Under the pieces are notes generated by a model that was not told the DNA's origin, made no database searches, and worked only from the letters and a program-made list of their open reading frames with translations. Shown in pieces: positions 27,129 to 34,813 of a stretch of 64,000 nucleotides of DNA. Within the stretch, counting starts at the first letter, position 1, and each line of letters starts with the position of its first letter. Origin of the DNA: Nitrospira sp. (GTDB lineage Bacteria > Nitrospirota > Nitrospiria > Nitrospirales > Nitrospiraceae); NCBI GenBank assembly GCA_018242765.1, contig JAFEBH010000004.1, positions 62,001 to 126,000 of the forward strand. Direction: 5' to 3'. A program made the translations under genes and the position numbers.

Positions 27129-27773
27129 ATGATTGGACTACGATGTGTGAGCAGGTGGGCACTGAAGGCATATGGTTCTGGCTCTGGACTCCTTCTCAGC
27201 ATGCTGCTCTTTGTCTCAGCGCTGCCGTGCGAGGTCGCTGCTCAGGAAGCCGCGCTCACCTTTCTCCCGCTCCGGCCCTTTAACTTCGATGTGTCCTTCA
27301 ACCACCGAACGTTTGCGCCCGAACGTAGGGTCCTTATGCTTCAAGCAGGGTTCACCGCTCTTCAGTACGGACCGCTTGAAGTGAGAACCGTCTACCAGTA
27401 CTACAGCCATCACACCCCGACGTTCACCACGGATCAACATTCGTTGTACCTCAACCCCCGGTGGAATAATTTCATCGACGTGTTGGATTTTCCCAAAGCC
27501 TGGCCGATCAATCGAGTCATCCGGCACGTGCTCTTCGGGCCGCTGGAAAACCGAGCGGTGCCGTACATTGGGGCTGCACTGGGCGGGACCCTTCCTGGAC
27601 GCGGGGAACATTCCCCCGGGTATCTCTACGGTGGGCAGATCGGGGTACGATTCCCGGTGACCCATGGGCTATCGGTCGACATGGGACTTCAATACACACG
27701 GTTTGAGATCGACTTTCGTGGCACGTCTGATCTGTCTGAACAATGGCTATTCACGATTGGATTCCGGCTCTAA
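27129..27773 (+). CDS. Outer-membrane barrel protein, 214 aa
   Basis: Signal peptide with an unusually long N-region before LLLSMLLFVSALPCEVAAQ, so the true start may be internal. The mature sequence has strands with aromatic girdles (EVRTVYQYYSHHTPTF, YLYGGQIGVRFPVTHGLSVDMGLQYTRF) and ends WLFTIGFRL, resembling lipid A deacylase PagL or OmpW-like 8-stranded barrels, but no catalytic motif is identified. It is followed 4 bp later by the solute-binding-like lipoprotein, suggesting an operon 27129-29605. Confidence 0.6.
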   Translation: MIGLRCVSRWALKAYGSGSGLLLSMLLFVSALPCEVAAQEAALTFLPLRPFNFDVSFNHRTFAPERRVLMLQAGFTALQYGPLEVRTVYQYYSHHTPTFTTDQHSLYLNPRWNNFIDVLDFPKAWPINRVIRHVLFGPLENRAVPYIGAALGGTLPGRGEHSPGYLYGGQIGVRFPVTHGLSVDMGLQYTRFEIDFRGTSDLSEQWLFTIGFRL

Positions 27774-27777
27774 CGTG

Positions 27778-28842
27778 ATGCAACTGGTTCGTGACATAAG
27801 ACAAACCATCGATACACGCACAAAACTGGCGCGCTTCAATTTCAGCACCTTGCTGTTGCTGGCAGGGATCTTCTTGCCGGGTTGCGGCCTAGTCTACGAC
27901 GCGATCACTATGGTCCATCCATTGAGCCGCGATGAGCTGTCGTCTATCTGTGCCCGCGAGCGATTGCGTGTCGGGATCGCCGTGGAACCGTTTCGCCCCT
28001 TCGTTTTTCCCGCGGTCTACACCGACGAAGGGATTCGGGTGACGGGCTTGGATATCGAACTCATCCGAGAGGTCGCCGACGCGCTCACCGCCCATTGTGG
28101 CGGACCGGCTCCTATCATTCCAACCCTCCATGTCACTCGCTTCCTGGATCTGTTCATCAAAATGAGCGAGGGACAGCTCGATCTATTTGTTTCATCCGTG
28201 AGCGGGACTGTTCCCGGGACAAGGCCACCGGGTTTATGGTTTTCCGCTCCATACCTACGCAACGACGGGATCGCCGCCATCGCCCGCGAGCCTAGGGTAA
28301 GAGAACACGTGCGGATGCAGTTTGCAAAGCAGACCGGAAAATCAAACACCCTTACAACCGTTCAGGAAGGCTTCGCTGGCTTGACCGTAGCAGTTCAGAA
28401 GGGACGACCCGCGCACCTCTATGCACAGGCCAACCTGCAACAGGTTCGATTGGTAGTCTGTGATTCTCTCCCTGCCGCGATTGAAGCTAAAGATATCAAG
28501 ATCGATGTCATCCTGTCTGACCATTCCATACTGGAGTATGTGACGAAACGGGTCTGGCAGGAATGGCGGCTGGTGACACAAGCAGACGGTACTCCCCTGA
28601 TTGTGACGCAGGCGGATCTTTCGGTCGTGACAAACGACGAGCACCGACGCCTCCAATGGTTCTTGAACAATTTGCTTTTTCGTCTAGAAGAATCAGGACG
28701 GTTGAAGCAAATGCGCGCACGTTGGATCGAGGCAGAATACGCACCCACGAGGCGAGCCACCACAGAAGGATTACCGCTGGAAGTCACACAGGTGCCTGAC
28801 CATTATGAGCAGGGACAATGCCGTTTATCGGAAACATCCTGA
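27778..28842 (+). CDS. Solute-binding-like lipoprotein (SBP_bac_3 fold)
   Basis: 354 residues from the ATG at 27778, four bases after the preceding stop. A hydrophobic signal ending LPGC gives a lipobox (Cys about residue 38). The sequence RLRVGIAVEPFRPFVFPAVY and GIRVTGLDIELIREVADALT matches the start of family 3 periplasmic binding proteins, and the second half contains GLTVAVQKGRPAHLY and VILSDHSILEYV. It probably binds a small charged ligand, but no permease or kinase gene is adjacent, so a sensing role is possible. Confidence 0.72.
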   Translation: MQLVRDIRQTIDTRTKLARFNFSTLLLLAGIFLPGCGLVYDAITMVHPLSRDELSSICARERLRVGIAVEPFRPFVFPAVYTDEGIRVTGLDIELIREVADALTAHCGGPAPIIPTLHVTRFLDLFIKMSEGQLDLFVSSVSGTVPGTRPPGLWFSAPYLRNDGIAAIAREPRVREHVRMQFAKQTGKSNTLTTVQEGFAGLTVAVQKGRPAHLYAQANLQQVRLVVCDSLPAAIEAKDIKIDVILSDHSILEYVTKRVWQEWRLVTQADGTPLIVTQADLSVVTNDEHRRLQWFLNNLLFRLEESGRLKQMRARWIEAEYAPTRRATTEGLPLEVTQVPDHYEQGQCRLSETS

Positions 28843-28858
28843 GAACACTGAGGTATCC

Positions 28859-29605
28859 ATGATCGTCCTGTCGAAAGTAGTACGACTCCTGGGATTGATC
28901 TTGCCGCTCCTCTTCCCCCAGGCCGGCTTGGCGCAGGACTCGCACAAGGACATGGAACAGACCGCGCAGCTGCTAACAACATTCCTCAATGCGGGACGTC
29001 TCGTCGTTGACCGAAATCAATCACTGATTAACGATCCAGGTAAAGGTGAGAAGGGATTCACTCCCGAGGTTTTTGAACGGCTGGTGCGTGACGAGTTTCT
29101 CGAACAGACCCGCATCGATCTGAGCCAGCCTCCTGCATCGCTGCCTTCGTCTGCCCAAGCGCTCTTGGCTGCGCTGCTGTTGGCAAGCAAAGACGTGGTA
29201 GGGGACGCACAGTTTGTGATCAATCAACGCGGGATCGGATATAAGAACTTTATTCCGGCCACATTCGGCAGTCAGGCCGCACGGAAGTTCTCCAATCGAT
29301 CACACGTGACCATCAAACAAACCACCCTGAATCCGAGGAATCTGAAGAATACGCCAGATGCCTACGAAGAGACGGTCTTGGAGCGGTTGGCAAACCAACC
29401 GGCGTCGACCACCCCGATTGTCGAGTGGGTCGATGGTGGACGGGTACTCAGAACCATGATGCCGATCTATTATTCGGAAGATTGTCTCACCTGCCACGGA
29501 TCCCCCAAGGGGATCCTCGACATGTCCGGTTATCCGCGAGAAGGTGCGCAGACAGGAGAACTCGCCGGCGCCATCAGCGTTCAGATTCCCATGGACCCCC
29601 AATAG
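28859..29605 (+). CDS. DUF3365 (Tll0287-like) haem protein
   Basis: 248 residues from MIVLSKVVRLLGLILPL; an earlier in-frame ATG overlaps the previous gene. Signal peptide then a helical domain TAQLLTTFLNAGRLVVDRNQ and the family stretch INQRGIGYKNFIPATFGSQAARKF. The haem-binding motif CLTCH is at 209-213, followed by GSPKGILDMSGYPREGAQTG. Tll0287-like domains bind haem c and sense redox state or small ligands. It follows the solute-binding-like lipoprotein after 16 bp. Confidence 0.88.
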   Translation: MIVLSKVVRLLGLILPLLFPQAGLAQDSHKDMEQTAQLLTTFLNAGRLVVDRNQSLINDPGKGEKGFTPEVFERLVRDEFLEQTRIDLSQPPASLPSSAQALLAALLLASKDVVGDAQFVINQRGIGYKNFIPATFGSQAARKFSNRSHVTIKQTTLNPRNLKNTPDAYEETVLERLANQPASTTPIVEWVDGGRVLRTMMPIYYSEDCLTCHGSPKGILDMSGYPREGAQTGELAGAISVQIPMDPQ

Positions 29606-29957
29606 CCACCAGCCCCTGTCGTCGGAGTGGAAGAGCAACAGGCTGATCGGCCGTCGATGAGTGGGGCCTGCTGAATCGACAGAATGACAACTCGTGCACG
29701 AACGCGTGATGAGAGCGGCATGGTGTGAAAAGCCACTGACGTACGCATATTGATCATGATGGTCATCTAGATGACAGACAGGTTCAAAGAAAATGACGTA
29801 TGACAGTGCGCAGTCAGCCTAATAGTTGAACTAGAGAATTACGGCCGGAGCGATCAGGCCCATAGGAGAAAGGGCACATAGATCTGGGCGCTCTGATGTT
29901 CACTGGTAGGAGAAAGTACCGGAGGGTGTAACTCTCTGTACGACCAAGGGAGTATTC
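29606..29957. other. Gene-free stretch holding operator site 5
   Basis: About 350 bp between the DUF3365 gene and msrB. Besides the palindrome at 29761-29776 it contains no supportable gene. The region should hold the msrB promoter, judging by the distance of 182 bp from the palindrome to the msrB start. Confidence 0.5.
29761..29776. promoter_or_regulatory. Crp/Fnr-type palindrome, site 5 (upstream of msrB)
   Basis: GGTCATCTAGATGACA, one mismatch from the consensus. The inner 12 bp TCATCTAGATGA form a perfect palindrome identical to site 6. The nearest downstream gene is msrB, 189 bp from the centre. Confidence 0.65.
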
Positions 29958-30473
29958 ATGGAAGGACAGGAACATCACAAAGCACATGATTTGCCATCGA
30001 TTGCCTCCCTCACATGGAGTGAGGTGACGCACCTGGCCAAACACGGCAATCCATCCCCGCCCCGCCGTATCGAGAAGACCGAGGCCCAGTGGCGTGAACT
30101 GCTGACCGACAAGCAATTTCGGATAGCCCGTCTGAAGGGGACCGAACGGGCACACAGCTCGGAGCTCTCCCAACTGTTTGAACCGGGCCAGTACGAGTGC
30201 CTTTGTTGCGGCACAGAGCTCTTTGATGCTGCGACCAAGTATCAAAGCCATACGGGGTGGCCTAGTTTCACGCAGCCGGTCTCGCCAGGAGTCGTCGCCT
30301 ATCATCCGGATACTAGCCACGGCACGCACCGAATCGAGGTGACCTGCAATGTGTGCGATGCGCACCTCGGCCATGTGTTCCCCGATGGACCAGAGCCGTC
30401 AGGGTTGCGGTTTTGCATCAATGCCGTCTCCCTGCACAAAATTCCTGTGCGTGAACGAGGCCGACTCTCGTAG
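29958..30473 (+). CDS. msrB: Peptide methionine sulfoxide reductase B
   Basis: 171 residues. After a 50-residue helical N-terminus comes the MsrB domain: zinc cysteines C81/C84 (YECLCCGTELF) and C130/C133 (VTCNVCDAHLGHVF), GWPSFTQPV, and the catalytic Cys153 in LRFCINAVSL. No signal peptide. It reduces the R-epimer of methionine sulfoxide and complements the msrA at 22.6 kb. GGGAGTATTC precedes the ATG. Confidence 0.94.
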   Translation: MEGQEHHKAHDLPSIASLTWSEVTHLAKHGNPSPPRRIEKTEAQWRELLTDKQFRIARLKGTERAHSSELSQLFEPGQYECLCCGTELFDAATKYQSHTGWPSFTQPVSPGVVAYHPDTSHGTHRIEVTCNVCDAHLGHVFPDGPEPSGLRFCINAVSLHKIPVRERGRLS

Positions 30474-30509
30474 CAGATTAGGAAATGTGTCCACACACGC
30501 GAAGAGGAC

Positions 30510-31391
30510 ATGGTGATCATGCAACCAGGGATTATTGCTCCCCTCCCCAAAGCAGCGTGGTACGTAGAGTTCGCCATTCACGATATCGCCGGCCTCCCTC
30601 GCGTTATCAAGACCCTGCAGACTCTTGTTGATGGCGAGCGAGCGGTGGTTGGAATGGGAGTGCCGCTTCTCCGGGCGCTCGGGAAGGACATTCCTGGATT
30701 ACGGGTGTTTCCGACACAATTTGGCAGTGGGCGGGTCGTGCCCTCGACCCAGGCGGCGCTGTGGTGTTGGCTTCGAGCAGAAGACCGTGGAGAACTCTTT
30801 CATGTCGAGCGTCGTCTGGTTGAACAGATGACGCCGGTGTTCACAGTCTGTGAGTCCACGGAAGGTTTTCTGTACGGGACGGGGCGGGATTTGACCGATT
30901 ATGAGGATGGTACGGAAAACCCCAAAGGGAAGCTTGCGGAAAAGGCTGCCATTGTGCGGGGCCAAGGGGCCATGCTCGATGGGTCAAGTTACGTCGCCGT
31001 TCAACGATGGGTCCATGATTGGAAACGGTTCAACGAGGTATCGGGACAGCAGCAAGATGCCATGATCGGTCGGCGGCGTCGGGACAATAAAGAGTTGTCT
31101 GCCGCACCGACCTCGGCGCACGTGAAGCGTACAGCACAGGAGAGTTTTCAGCCGGCCGCCTTTCTGCTTAGACGCTCGATGCCATGGGTCAATAGTCGTG
31201 AAAGCGGATTGTATTTTGTGGCCTTTGGAGCCTCACTTGACCCGTTTGAAGCGCAACTGAAACGCATGGTTGGAGCGGACGACGGGATCGCTGACGCACT
31301 GTTCACGTTCACACGCCCAATGACAGGGAGCTTCTACTGGTGTCCCCCAATGAGCCAGGGGCGACTCAACTTATCTGCGATTGGTGTCTAG
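30510..31391 (+). CDS. DyP-type peroxidase
   Basis: 293 residues. The DyP signature DYEDGTENP (GxxDGxxNP, about 130-138) carries the distal Asp, and SAHVKRTAQESF supplies the likely proximal His. C-terminus FTFTRPMTGSFYWCPPMSQG fits the DyP fold. There is no signal peptide or Tat motif, so it is probably cytoplasmic (class C-like or encapsulin cargo is possible, but no encapsulin gene is nearby). It follows msrB by 36 bp on the same strand, pairing peroxide removal with methionine repair. Confidence 0.88.
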   Translation: MVIMQPGIIAPLPKAAWYVEFAIHDIAGLPRVIKTLQTLVDGERAVVGMGVPLLRALGKDIPGLRVFPTQFGSGRVVPSTQAALWCWLRAEDRGELFHVERRLVEQMTPVFTVCESTEGFLYGTGRDLTDYEDGTENPKGKLAEKAAIVRGQGAMLDGSSYVAVQRWVHDWKRFNEVSGQQQDAMIGRRRRDNKELSAAPTSAHVKRTAQESFQPAAFLLRRSMPWVNSRESGLYFVAFGASLDPFEAQLKRMVGADDGIADALFTFTRPMTGSFYWCPPMSQGRLNLSAIGV

Positions 31392-31485
31392 GCGGAGAGC
31401 ATAGGGGATGTGGCGAACCTCGTCGAAAAGACCAGTCGTGATCCGATACCAGTGGCGGTGGGTGGATAGATGGAGGTATCCGTTG

Positions 31486-31518
31486 ATGTCCGAAAATGTT
31501 GAGAGTCAGCGGACATCA
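31486..31518. terminator. Hairpin downstream of the DyP gene
   Basis: GATGTCCG (31486-31493) pairs with CGGACATC (31511-31518) around a 17-nt loop, about 95 bp beyond the DyP stop. No T-run follows, so termination is uncertain. Confidence 0.4.
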
Positions 31519-31623
31519 GGATGACGGCCATAGTGACTATAGGTTGGCACACAAGAAGAATGATGTTTTTTTCGACGGCTGCGCAAACACAAACAGGATC
31601 CTGTAATTAAAGGAGGTCTGAAC

Positions 31624-32943
31624 ATGACAACTCGTCATAACCAGTTTTTGTACATTCAAACGAACGACATCCGTGAGGGGCAAAATGCGGTGTTGGGTTA
31701 TAACCGAAAAGACGATGGCACGCTGGAACCATTGCCCGGAAATCCGTTCTATACAGGGGGCACAGGCATCAACAATGACACGCACGGCAAACTCGGTCCA
31801 CACGACAATGACACGCCGCTCATCATCAGCCCAGATGGGAAACGTCTCTTTACCGTCAACACACATAGCAATACCGTGGCGGTCTTCGACATCCAGCCGG
31901 ATGGGTCCTTGCGGCATGTGAAAGGGTCGCCGTTTTCGTCGCACGGTGTCGCGCCGAACAGTCTCTCGTTGAGCGGGACGACCCTGCTCCTTTCAAATAG
32001 AAATGAAGATTACCATCAGATCGAGGCGTTACGTGGAGCCGCGAAGGCCAGCTACGTCTCATTCGCCATCGAACACAACGGCGCGTTGCGGTTTGTCTCA
32101 AAAATCGACGTGGAAAACTCGCAAAAACCCACACAGGTGTATAGTCCGCCTGCCTGGCCGGAATTTGCGTTTGGCAATGATTTCCAGGTCGATGTGGATT
32201 TTGACGGCGAGGGTACGCGGTCATTCCTAGCCGGCACCAAACCGAGTGTACAAGGGCAGCTTCACGCCTTCCAGGTTGCAAGAGACGGACGGTTAACCGA
32301 GCACCGCCTTGTGCAGTTGCCTGAGACCAATGCTGGGTACAAGTACAAGGGGATGGACGGCGTGCCATCAATGCCACTTGGCATCTGGGCACATCCAGTC
32401 GAACCTCTACTGTACGTCGGTTTCGTTACCCGCAATGAGCTCGGCGTATTCTCCTTCGATCGAGACCGCGAGATGACATTTATGGGTTCGGTCGCAAATA
32501 GTGGTCAAGATATCTGCTGGCTGCTCACCAACAAGAAGGGAACTCGGCTCTATACGGTGAACAATCTTCCACGGTCTGATAAGGATGATAAAGCCGCCAC
32601 AGTGAGCACCTATGACATCTCCGGCGCGCGTGCGGTGAAACCAGTTGAAATCAGCCGACTCCAGCTTCCCCACCCTGGAGAGTGGTTTATCAACAATCGC
32701 ATGTTCAGTCAGCCTGGGAGTACCGCATTCCAATGTGCGCTAAATCCAGAGGAGACGTTTCTCTATGTGATCTGTCAGCGGATCAACCAAACAGATGAGA
32801 ACAAAAGCGAAGAGGGTAATATCCTGCACAGCCTGCGGCTCAATGGTGAGGGAATCCCATCAGTCGCGCACGCACGCCATCTCGGCCAGGACGGGGTGCA
32901 CTTTCGATCCCGGCCGCAGGGCATTGCCACAGTCAATCGATAG
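31624..32943 (+). CDS. Beta-propeller protein, lactonase-like (YVTN/6-phosphogluconolactonase family)
   Basis: 439 residues with repeated strands containing TVNTHSNTVAVFDIQPDGSL, GVAPNSLSLSGTTLLLSNRN, LYVGFVTRNELGVFSFDRDR and RLYTVNNLPRSD, typical of seven-bladed lactonase/YVTN propellers. GGTCTGAAC with AAGGAGG just upstream is a strong Shine-Dalgarno. No signal peptide, so it may be cytoplasmic. Substrate unknown; 6-phosphogluconolactonase cannot be asserted from fold alone. Confidence 0.75.
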   Translation: MTTRHNQFLYIQTNDIREGQNAVLGYNRKDDGTLEPLPGNPFYTGGTGINNDTHGKLGPHDNDTPLIISPDGKRLFTVNTHSNTVAVFDIQPDGSLRHVKGSPFSSHGVAPNSLSLSGTTLLLSNRNEDYHQIEALRGAAKASYVSFAIEHNGALRFVSKIDVENSQKPTQVYSPPAWPEFAFGNDFQVDVDFDGEGTRSFLAGTKPSVQGQLHAFQVARDGRLTEHRLVQLPETNAGYKYKGMDGVPSMPLGIWAHPVEPLLYVGFVTRNELGVFSFDRDREMTFMGSVANSGQDICWLLTNKKGTRLYTVNNLPRSDKDDKAATVSTYDISGARAVKPVEISRLQLPHPGEWFINNRMFSQPGSTAFQCALNPEETFLYVICQRINQTDENKSEEGNILHSLRLNGEGIPSVAHARHLGQDGVHFRSRPQGIATVNR

Positions 32944-33078
32944 GATAGAGGTCATTGGGGCAGATCACACCGGGATTCACGCTCCAGGTATTTGCAATGA
33001 ACCTGGTCGCAAGAATAGCGGGACTATCTACATGTTCTGAGACACGATGGTCAGTGAGTTTCATTCCTAATGTGCTCC

Positions 33079-33099
33079 TGATCTTTAGATCAGGATAGT
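33079..33099. terminator. Small hairpin between the propeller gene and Crp/Fnr copy 3
   Basis: CTGATC-ttta-GATCAG in the 280-bp gap between the convergent propeller and Crp/Fnr genes. Short stem, no T-run. I see no gene in this gap. Confidence 0.35.
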
Positions 33100-33222
33100 G
33101 GACATGACCATTAGCGCCTCGAATGTCTTTGCAATGGTAAGCCGACACTCTCACGCACTTTGAAGGACTCGTGTGTAGAATTGTGTCACGGTAGAGAGAA
33201 AAGGCACGCGCGATAGGATGCG

Positions 33223-33963
33223 CTATGTTGTTCTGGCGTACAGAGGTGGGTAGTGTGCTGGACGCGATCCCAAGCTGGCGCTATTTCGCATGGCAACACC
33301 TCCGACGATCTTTGCCAACGCATCGAGCGTCCGAACACAGATATAGGCCCGTGAGTAGGAAATGACGTTCTGAGCACGGAATGTGTTCAGAATAGGAGTC
33401 ACGTTTGATCGGGCCGCCAGGACGAGCTCGGAGAGCTCTTGATGCGTCAGCCGGATATCGAGAACGTACCCAGGATGGTGGGGGCACGGCTTCCCTCCAA
33501 AACATATCAAGTCCAACAGCACCGTCGCAATGCGCCTCTCTAGCGGCATGACAAACTGCCACTGCAGTCGACGATCAAGAAACCGAAACTGAAGACCGTA
33601 AATTTCCAGCAGTAGCTGGCGCAAAGCCTCATCCTGTTGCACAGCTGCCTCTAAAGCGTGACGTTTCAGTTCGAGCACGTAGGTTTCTCCGCTCGCAACA
33701 GCAACTCCGTTTTGTTCGGACGTGGCAGGACAGAATGGAAGGTCTCCAAAGATCGAAGCCTTTCCCAGCAATGCCCGAGTAGTCAGGCGACCATCTGCTT
33801 GCGTCGCTCCTAGACGCACATACCCATGCTCGACGACATACACTTTCTCCGGCTCAAATGAGCCATAGACCAAGGCTTTGTCTTTGAACACACTCCGCCG
33901 AGCAGTTTTGAGATGTGCCGCAACCAGCAGAAAATCCGTTGCGAGTGATGCTGGAATCTTCAT
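33223..33963 (-). CDS. Crp/Fnr family regulator, copy 3
   Basis: 246 residues, closest to copy 1: effector barrel VYVVEHGYVRLGATQADGRL, SIFGDLPFCP, dimer helix FRFLDRRLQWQFVMPLERRI, cysteine motif CFGGKPC, and helix-turn-helix LTHQELSELVLAARSNVTPI. The recognition helix carries ARSNVT. It is divergent from P460 copy 2 across 136 bp, with operator site 6 in between, 59 bp from its own start. That geometry suggests it controls both itself and the cytochrome. Confidence 0.9.
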   Translation of the reverse strand: MKIPASLATDFLLVAAHLKTARRSVFKDKALVYGSFEPEKVYVVEHGYVRLGATQADGRLTTRALLGKASIFGDLPFCPATSEQNGVAVASGETYVLELKRHALEAAVQQDEALRQLLLEIYGLQFRFLDRRLQWQFVMPLERRIATVLLDLICFGGKPCPHHPGYVLDIRLTHQELSELVLAARSNVTPILNTFRAQNVISYSRAYICVRTLDALAKIVGGVAMRNSASLGSRPAHYPPLYARTT

Positions 33964-34014
33964 GTGAAGCGCGTTCGCTCTCCTACCAGGTTATTGTACG
34001 GTTTTATTTCGTTT

Positions 34015-34030
34015 TGTCATCTAGATGACG
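34015..34030. promoter_or_regulatory. Crp/Fnr-type palindrome, site 6 (Crp/Fnr-3 and P460-2)
   Basis: TGTCATCTAGATGACG, in the divergent region. The centre is 77 bp from the P460-2 ATG and 59 bp from the Crp/Fnr-3 ATG. A further half-site TGTCATCTATG lies about 20 bp to the right. Confidence 0.72.
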
Positions 34031-34099
34031 GTTCTTCGTCCGACGAATGTGTCATCTATGGGCACGTGACATTGGCAGCCTAATTTTAAGGAGGTCTGT

Positions 34100-34735
34100 A
34101 TGTATTTAACAAGTGGCAGTCGCACAGTACGTATCGTCTTAGCAGCAACCATCGCGCTTGGAGCGATGGCCTGGTCGACCGTCGGTAGCCTCAGCACTGC
34201 AACAGCTGGTGCTCCCCCCGGCGCTCCCCCGTCCACAATACCTGGCGCGATTGAGTACACCCCTGAGGGCAAAATGAAAAGGCCGCCATTTTCTGCCTTC
34301 CGGCATTGGGTATATATTGGAACTCCTCTGACTCCGAACGATATGAACGATGGGAAGGCGAATTTCCCAGAGTTTCATAACGTCTACATGGATCCAGAGA
34401 GTTTTGCCTACTATGAGAAGAACGGTAAATATCGAGACGGCACCGCTATCGTGAAGGAATTGGTCAGCGTTGGTACAAAAGAAGCGGCCAGCGGCTCGGG
34501 GTATTTCCAAGGGGAATTTATCGGGCTTGAAGTTTCCGTTAAGGATTCCAAGCTTTTCCCGAAGGATCCCGGCAGCTGGGGTTTCTTCAGCTTTGGCCAT
34601 TCGTACCCGCTCAAAGACGTGTCAAAGCCGAACAAAATCGACGAGTGCAATAAGTGTCATGAGACGAATGCCGTGGACTTTGTGTTCTCGCAGTATTACC
34701 CCGTACTGCGCGCGGCTAATCCCATGAAAAAGTAG
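34100..34735 (+). CDS. Cytochrome P460 family protein, copy 2
   Basis: 211 residues. Signal peptide to about residue 36 (LSTATAGAPPG). P460-like regions FRHWVYIGTPLTPNDMN, FHNVYMDPESFAYYEKNGKY and DGTAIVKELVSV, with haem-c motif CNKCH at 183-187. It is clearly paralogous to the copy at 24691 (same YxxxGxxxDGxxxVKEL pattern), but the N-terminal region and substrate pocket residues differ. TTAAGGAGGT upstream is a strong Shine-Dalgarno. Regulated most likely through site 6. Confidence 0.88.
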   Translation: MYLTSGSRTVRIVLAATIALGAMAWSTVGSLSTATAGAPPGAPPSTIPGAIEYTPEGKMKRPPFSAFRHWVYIGTPLTPNDMNDGKANFPEFHNVYMDPESFAYYEKNGKYRDGTAIVKELVSVGTKEAASGSGYFQGEFIGLEVSVKDSKLFPKDPGSWGFFSFGHSYPLKDVSKPNKIDECNKCHETNAVDFVFSQYYPVLRAANPMKK

Positions 34736-34747
34736 CCGCCCGCTTGA

Positions 34748-34787
34748 CTCGGTAGCCGATGACCACGCGTCATTGGCTACCGAGGTC
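34748..34787 (+). terminator. Rho-independent terminator of P460-2
   Basis: CTCGGTAGCC pairs with GGCTACCGAG; the inner part GATGAC pairs imperfectly with GTCATT, giving a stem of about 16 bp. TTTTT follows shortly after. It lies just after the P460-2 stop. Confidence 0.8.
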
Positions 34788-34813
34788 AGCCACTTTTTAC
34801 TTAAAGCGTACGT

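Noticed and set aside
25399..33963. The three Crp/Fnr proteins as CooA, DNR or Fnr orthologues.
   Set aside because: No Fnr cysteine cluster or clear CooA haem-ligand pattern was seen; the operator resembles CooA sites but that alone does not identify the effector.
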